DNA from: DATFPK01 sp035264885
GTDB taxonomy: Bacteria; Actinomycetota; Thermoleophilia; Solirubrobacterales; 70-9
Assembly: GCA_035264885.1 (NCBI GenBank)
Contig: DATFPK010000055.1
Span: 1-52,278 of the forward strand
DNA length: 52,278 nt
Reading direction: 5' to 3'
In this document: piece by piece, positions 48,449 through 52,278 of the stretch
Layout of the letters: each line of letters starts with the position of its first letter
Numbering within the stretch: the stretch's first letter is position 1
Made by a program: the position numbers and the translations under genes
Notes under the pieces: model-generated
Database searches by the model: none
What the model saw: the letters and a program-made list of their open reading frames with translations, nothing else
Told to the model about the DNA's origin: nothing

Positions 48449-48898
48449 CTATGCCGACTCGGCCGCCCGCTTCAGGCCGTCGGTCGAGTCCTTGGTGAGG
48501 AACTCCTTGACCTTGCCTTCGACCGGACCGCGCAGCAGCAGGCCGAGCATCCGGCCGGGGTCCGCGCGCAGGGAGTAGACGGCGCGGGTGCCCCCGTCTC
48601 CGTGCGGCTCGAAGGTCCACGAGCCCTTCAGCCATTTCAGCTCGCCCTTCTCCTGCTCCCAGCTCAATCCGTCCGGCGGGTCGTAGCTGAAGCGCATCCG
48701 GTTCTTGACCTGCCGGATCTTGGCGTCGGAGACGATCTCGACGACCTCCGGACGACCCTCGGAGTCCCGCTCCAGAACCTCGATCGAGACCATCGAGTCC
48801 TGCCAGTCGGGGGTCCGCTCGAGGTCGGCGGCGATCTCATAGCAGCGCTCCGGCGGCGCGTCGATCTCCACCGTTCTCGTCGCCTGCAGCTCTCCCAT
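48449..48898 (-). CDS. SRPBCC family protein
   Basis: 149 residues: ATRTVEIDAPPERCYEIAADLERTPDWQDSM, then KNRMRFSYDPPDGLSWEQEKGELKWLKGSWTFEP and a C-terminal helix LLLRGPVEGKVKEFLTKDSTDGLKRAAE. The AAPPE-type turn, the central WxF strands and the long final helix are standard for polyketide cyclase/coenzyme Q-binding START-like proteins. The ligand is unknown. It starts 5 nt after the nonapeptide-repeat gene, so the two are co-transcribed. Confidence 0.9.
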   Translation of the reverse strand: MGELQATRTVEIDAPPERCYEIAADLERTPDWQDSMVSIEVLERDSEGRPEVVEIVSDAKIRQVKNRMRFSYDPPDGLSWEQEKGELKWLKGSWTFEPHGDGGTRAVYSLRADPGRMLGLLLRGPVEGKVKEFLTKDSTDGLKRAAESA

Positions 48899-48903
48899 CG
48901 GCT

Positions 48904-49224
48904 CTACCGTATCGCCGCTCGCCAGGCGACCGCCGCCGCGGCGCACAGCAGGACCGCCGCCGCGAGCCGCGGGAACGGCCCCTCGATCTCCTCGCCCAGC
49001 ACGGCGCCGGTGCGCGCGTGGGAGAGGACCGAGCCCGCCGACGCCGAGGAGAGCGCCGAGCCGAACGAGGCGGCGGATCCAACCGAGAACGCCGAGGCTG
49101 CAGACCCGACCGACCCCACCGAGAGGGCCGAGCCCACGGAGCCGATCGAGAGGAGGGACCCCTTCGACCCGATCGAGAGCAGCGAGTCCTCGGACCAGAG
49201 GGACAACCGGCTGCGCGCACCCAC
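48904..49224 (-). CDS. Ser/Gly nonapeptide-repeat protein with C-terminal membrane helix
   Basis: 106 residues. Residues about 11-65 consist of a nine-residue repeat S-x-L-S-[IV]-G-S-x-G, clearest in SLLSIGSKG, SLLSIGSVG and SALSVGSVG, then drifting (SAASAFSVG, SALSSASAG). A C-terminal membrane helix (about 88-103, LAAAVLLCAAAAVAW) follows. Regular alternation of Ser with hydrophobics and glycine suggests a beta-solenoid or stacked-sheet structure. I recall similar proteins only in Solirubrobacterales-like actinobacteria and know no function. GTG start. The opposite strand also has an open frame here (the upstream part of the kinase frame), but that reads as random acidic sequence. Confidence 0.7.
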   Translation of the reverse strand: MGARSRLSLWSEDSLLSIGSKGSLLSIGSVGSALSVGSVGSAASAFSVGSAASFGSALSSASAGSVLSHARTGAVLGEEIEGPFPRLAAAVLLCAAAAVAWRAAIR

Positions 49225-49297
49225 GTCTACGAGTCTCGCACGTCACGAGCGGCACGAGAGCGTGTTATGGGCGCAAAAGCGGGAAAAAGAACCTGCG

Positions 49298-50827
49298 ATG
49301 GCCGTCCAGTCCCACGGAGTCCCGTCTGCGGCCTCCGCCGGCACCCTGCTGGCGGATCGATATCGCGTGCTGCGGCGCCTCGGTGCCGGCGGCATGGCGA
49401 CGGTCCTCCTCGCCGAGGACGAGCGGTTGGGCCGGCGGGTCGCCGTCAAGCGGCTTCACACCGGCAGCCCGGAGGAGGCTGCGAGCCGGCTGAACCGGGA
49501 GGCGCGGCTGGGCGCGGCGATGAACCATCCCAACCTCGTGTCCGTCTACGACGCCCAGCCCGACGGGGAGAGCCTCCTGATCGTGATGGAGTTCGTCGAC
49601 GGCTCGAGCCTCGCGAACCAGCTCAAGCACGGTCCCCTGCCCGAGGAGCGGGCGATCGAGGTGCTGCGGGGCGTGGCCCAGGCGCTCGACCACGTTCACG
49701 AGCGGGACGTGGTGCATCGCGACGTCAAGCCGTCCAACGTCCTGATCTCCGCGCGGGGACAGGTCAAGCTCGCCGACCTCGGGATCGCGAAGGCGCTCGA
49801 GGACACCGGCCTGACCCAGTCCGGCATCGTCCTCGGGACGCTGCAGTACATCGCCCCCGAGCAGCTGGCCGGAGAGCCGGTCGGGCCGGCGGCCGACCTC
49901 TACGCCCTGGCGCTGATCGCCTACGAGGCCCTCAGCGGCCGCAGGGTGCGCAAGGGCGCGTCGCTCTCGGAGATCCTCCGCCAGTCCGCGAAAGCGCCGC
50001 CGGACCTCCGTGACGAGCGGCCGCAGACTTCGCCCGCGGCGGCCCGGCTGCTGAGCGGGGCCCTGTCCCGCGACCCCGCCGACAGGCCGGGCTCCGCGAC
50101 CGGTTTCGTCGACGATCTCGAAGCGGCCCTCGCCGACCCGGCCGAGCGGCGGGCGACGCCCCCGCCGCCCCCCGCCGAGGCCCGCGAGCCGGAGCCGGCT
50201 TCCGAGCCGCGCGAGCCCGAGCCGGCCGCGGCTGTCCCGTCGCCCGCCGAGCGGCGTGACGCCCGCCGCCTCCTCGTGCCGGGCATCCTGCTGATCGCGA
50301 TGCTCGCGCTGGCGGCGGTCCTGATCCTCGCTTCGGGCGGCGGCGGCGGCGAGCAGACCGCCGGGACGGGCGAACGGCCCGGTGGACAGGCGGAGAGCCA
50401 GGGTCAGGGCTCCGGCTCGGGCAGCGTTGCCGCCGCGCCGGAGTCCGCCGCCGACGCCCAGACCGAGCCGGCACCCGCCGCGGCCGGCCCGGATGAGCCC
50501 GCGACGTCGGCGACCGCCTCCGGCGATCCCGCAGCCGTCGTCGAGGACTTCTACGAGCTCGCCGCCGCCGGCGACTACGCGGGCGCCGACGCGCTGACGA
50601 CCGATAGCTTCGACGCCGAGATCGGCTCCTACAGCGTCTTCGACACGCTGCAGACGGTCGAGTTCTCCTCGGCCGAGGTGGTCGACAGCGGCCGGGGCAC
50701 CGCCACCGTCGCGTTCAGCGACGTCGCCACCCACAGCGACCGCGTCGACGACTGCGAGGGCACGGCCGGGCTGGTTGACGACGGGCGCTGGAAGCTCGAC
50801 CAGCTGATCACCCTGGAGTGCCTCTAG
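49298..50827 (+). CDS. Membrane Ser/Thr protein kinase with extracellular NTF2-like domain
   Basis: 509 residues. The kinase domain (about 22-280) has the Gly loop LGAGGMATV, K51, catalytic VVHRDVKPSN (D142), DLG in place of DFG (D160) and APEQL. A Pro/Glu-rich juxtamembrane region, one membrane helix (about 327-346) and a Gly/Ser/Gln-rich extracellular linker follow. The final domain of about 100 residues (AAVVEDFYELAAAGDYAGADALTTDSF ... DGRWKLDQLITLECL) is SnoaL/NTF2-like rather than PASTA. It may sense an extracellular small ligand. ATG 49298 is preferred; a GTG at 49262 is possible. Confidence 0.92.
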   Translation: MAVQSHGVPSAASAGTLLADRYRVLRRLGAGGMATVLLAEDERLGRRVAVKRLHTGSPEEAASRLNREARLGAAMNHPNLVSVYDAQPDGESLLIVMEFVDGSSLANQLKHGPLPEERAIEVLRGVAQALDHVHERDVVHRDVKPSNVLISARGQVKLADLGIAKALEDTGLTQSGIVLGTLQYIAPEQLAGEPVGPAADLYALALIAYEALSGRRVRKGASLSEILRQSAKAPPDLRDERPQTSPAAARLLSGALSRDPADRPGSATGFVDDLEAALADPAERRATPPPPPAEAREPEPASEPREPEPAAAVPSPAERRDARRLLVPGILLIAMLALAAVLILASGGGGGEQTAGTGERPGGQAESQGQGSGSGSVAAAPESAADAQTEPAPAAAGPDEPATSATASGDPAAVVEDFYELAAAGDYAGADALTTDSFDAEIGSYSVFDTLQTVEFSSAEVVDSGRGTATVAFSDVATHSDRVDDCEGTAGLVDDGRWKLDQLITLECL

Positions 50828-50857
50828 CTCTCGGCGGGCCCCGTTCCCCTACGTAAT

Positions 50858-50880
50858 CCGCGGTTTCGGGTCCACCGCGG
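50858..50880. terminator. Hairpin between convergent genes
   Basis: CCGCGGT (50858-50864) pairs with ACCGCGG (50874-50880) around a 9-nt loop, 30 nt after the kinase stop and 8 nt before the stop of the convergent rhodanese-like gene. No T tract. A terminator is likely from its position. Confidence 0.5.
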
Positions 50881-50888
50881 GAGCCCGA

Positions 50889-51287
50889 TCAGACCGGGGC
50901 GTCCTCGTCGGGGTCGGTCGACGGTTGCATCGGATGGTCCTCGGAGCGCCAGGCGTCCATCCCGCCCTCCAGCGCGACGGCGTCGTGGCCCGAGTCGCGC
51001 AGCTTCGACGCCGCGTCGGCGGCGCGCTGCTGGTCCTCGGCGGCGATGATGATCCGCCCCTCGGTGGGGAAGTCGTCGGCCCGCTCCTCGAGCTCCTCGG
51101 CCGGGATGTGGTGGGCCCCGGGGATGTGCCCGGAGCGCCACTCCTCGTCGCCCCGGATGTCGATCGCGTGGGCCTCGTTGGCGGCCATCGCCTTGCGCGC
51201 GTCCTCGGAGTCGATCGCCTCCTCCGAGCCGGTCTCGCCCGGGTGCGCCTCGGCCTGCTCCCGGTCTCCCCGCCGCTCCTCGGTCAT
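50889..51287 (-). CDS. Rhodanese-fold protein lacking the catalytic cysteine
   Basis: 132 residues. An acidic, disordered N-terminus of about 25 residues is followed by a rhodanese domain: AHAIDIRGDEEWRSGHIPGAHHIPAEELEERADDFP, then IIIAAEDQQRAADAASKLRDSGHDAVALEGGMDAWR. The active-site loop should read C-x-x-G-x-R; here it is A83-E-D-Q-Q-R88, so the sulfur-accepting cysteine and the loop glycine are gone and thiosulfate sulfurtransferase activity is not possible. A regulatory or binding role is more likely. Everything else in the fold is well kept. Confidence 0.9.
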   Translation of the reverse strand: MTEERRGDREQAEAHPGETGSEEAIDSEDARKAMAANEAHAIDIRGDEEWRSGHIPGAHHIPAEELEERADDFPTEGRIIIAAEDQQRAADAASKLRDSGHDAVALEGGMDAWRSEDHPMQPSTDPDEDAPV

Positions 51288-51398
51288 GGGGTCACCCTAC
51301 CGCCGCGCTCGCAACACGCAACCGGGAACCGACGACGTAGGCCTCCAGAGACATCTCGCCGCCGTTTCCCGCCCGCGGCCCGGGGGTAGGACTCGCGG

Positions 51399-52278
51399 GT
51401 GCGCATGCTGATCGCAGGAGCGACCGGCTTCGTCGGCCGCAGGCTGGCGCCGGCTCTGATCGAGGACGGACACGACGTCGTCTGCCTGGTCCGCGACGCC
51501 GCTGCGACGCAGGCACGAGAGCTGGCGGCGTCGGGCGGCGAGCTGTTCGAGGCCGACCTCGCCGCGCCCGCTGACCTCGCCGACCCGATGCGCGAGGTCG
51601 AGGTGGCCTACTTCCTGGTCCACATGATGGGGCGGAGCCGCGACTATCCGGAGGCCGAGCGGGCCGCGGCGAGCCGCTTCGCCGAGGCGGCGAGCCGGGC
51701 GGGCGTCGCTCAGTTGGTCTATCTCGGCGGGCTCGGCGACGAGGCCTCCTCGCCGCACCTCGCCAGCAGGCACGCGACCGCCGTCGCCCTCCGCGAGGGT
51801 GGGCCGCCGCTGACCTATTTCCGAGCCGCGATGATCGTCGGGGCGGGCAGCGAGTCCTACGTCCTGATGCGGAACATCGTCGAGCGCCTCCCCGTGCTCC
51901 CCGACGCGGCCTGGATGCGCAGGGGCACTCAGCCGATCGGCATCCGCGAGGTGATCCGCTACCTGCGCCAGACGCCGTCCGTGCCCGAGTCGCGGGGCAG
52001 GGAGATCGAGCTGGGGGGGCCCGAGGTGCTCTCGCCGCTCGAGCTGGTCGACCGCATGGCCCGGGCGATGGGGCGGCGCCCGCCGATCAAGGTCAGCATC
52101 CCGGGAGCGACGCCGAACGCGGTCGCCGCCGCCGCCGAGGTCGTCTCGACCGGCTACGCGGGCGTCGCCGCCGAGCTGGCCCTCGGGCTCTCCTCGGACA
52201 CCGTCGTGAACGACCCGTCCGGCGCGGCCCTGTTCGACATCGAGCCGTCGTCACTGGACGTGACCATCCAGCGGGCGC
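51399..52278 (+). CDS. NAD(P)-binding atypical SDR (NmrA/YbjT-like), cut by the window end
   Basis: Partial, 293 codons visible. It starts at GTG 51399 (or ATG 51405) with MLIAGATGFVGRRLAPALIEDGHDVVCLVRD, the TGxxGxxG-type Rossmann motif of atypical SDRs, followed by VEVAYFLVHMMGRSRDYPEAERAAASRFAEAASRAGVAQLVYLGGLG and YFRAAMIVG. No Y-x3-K catalytic dyad is evident, so it may be a sensor or non-canonical reductase. Relatives carry a C-terminal DUF2867 domain, which would lie beyond the window; a stand-alone DUF2867 gene is at 12686. Confidence 0.88.
   Translation, partial: MRMLIAGATGFVGRRLAPALIEDGHDVVCLVRDAAATQARELAASGGELFEADLAAPADLADPMREVEVAYFLVHMMGRSRDYPEAERAAASRFAEAASRAGVAQLVYLGGLGDEASSPHLASRHATAVALREGGPPLTYFRAAMIVGAGSESYVLMRNIVERLPVLPDAAWMRRGTQPIGIREVIRYLRQTPSVPESRGREIELGGPEVLSPLELVDRMARAMGRRPPIKVSIPGATPNAVAAAAEVVSTGYAGVAAELALGLSSDTVVNDPSGAALFDIEPSSLDVTIQRA

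Noticed and set aside
48602..49297. N-terminal extension of the kinase frame (acidic, Glu/Pro/Ala/Asp-rich)
   Set aside because: It is antisense to an SRPBCC gene with clear motifs and to the nonapeptide-repeat gene. The acidic repeats are a reflection of that repeat on the other strand.
50846..50863. CCCTACGTAATCCGC shared with the start of the secreted gene at 14362
   Set aside because: A single 15-nt match in 52 kb of biased DNA is expected by chance; no flanking similarity and a different coding context.

Overview
The window is very G+C-rich, gene-dense DNA with GTG and TTG starts, many 1-4 nt gene overlaps, an F420-type (deazaflavin) oxidoreductase, an Rpf-like muralytic enzyme under a ydaO-type riboswitch, DUF6351 and DUF2867 proteins and a Ser/Gly nonapeptide-repeat protein. 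Together these suggest an actinobacterium, most likely of the Thermoleophilia/Solirubrobacterales type. I infer this from gene content; no rRNA or tRNA gene is visible. I see no phage, IS element or CRISPR array, so this looks like chromosome.

Layout. 0-5 kb: a methyltransferase, secreted proteins, and a four-gene minus-strand operon led by a MerR/B12 regulator of the CarH photoreceptor type. Three 11-bp direct repeats lie exactly at its start codon and in the promoter of the divergent gene. 5-10.4 kb: stress-type genes (membrane proteins, PRC-barrel/DUF2382, a GGDEF protein, cold-shock protein, two degenerate RsbW-like proteins, and a reductase gene split by an amber codon). 10.5-17 kb: DUF6351, DUF2867 and flavodoxin-like proteins, then a sigma-28/WhiG-type promoter, a c-di-GMP-I riboswitch, a secreted protein, a truncated copy of it, and a membrane GGDEF/HD-GYP protein. 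17-32 kb: mostly housekeeping and envelope genes (GDPD, arylsulfotransferase-like, SRPBCC + Zn-dehydrogenase, double AAA+ ATPase, carbonic anhydrase, SDR + CrtI-like oxidoreductase, YbdK ligase). 31.8-34.4 kb: a c-di-AMP riboswitch driving an Rpf-like protein, then an ABC-F ATPase.

34.4-45.4 kb is the most unusual stretch, an extracellular copper-redox island. It holds two paralogous secreted proteins that join a domain with the complete two-copper ligand pattern of peptidylglycine monooxygenase (HH, H, HxH, M) to a C-terminal amicyanin-type cupredoxin. It also holds a free cupredoxin overlapping a CotA-like multicopper oxidase gene, and a cupredoxin fused to a PQQ-type beta-propeller that overlaps one of the two paralogs by 4 nt. 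An FMN-dependent alpha-hydroxy-acid oxidase, an RTX-like protein and a membrane-anchored LuxR-type regulator sit between them. A cupredoxin-fed dicopper monooxygenase system is my inference. The ligand pattern and gene fusions are seen directly.

45.4-52.3 kb: a frameshifted CHAD gene, a patatin-like lipase, a RibD-type reductase, a second MAKDHG-module protein, SRPBCC and repeat proteins, a Ser/Thr kinase, a rhodanese fold without its cysteine, and an NAD(P)-binding protein cut by the window end. Two nucleotide second messengers are therefore represented: c-di-GMP (riboswitch, two GGDEF proteins, one HD-GYP) and c-di-AMP (riboswitch).
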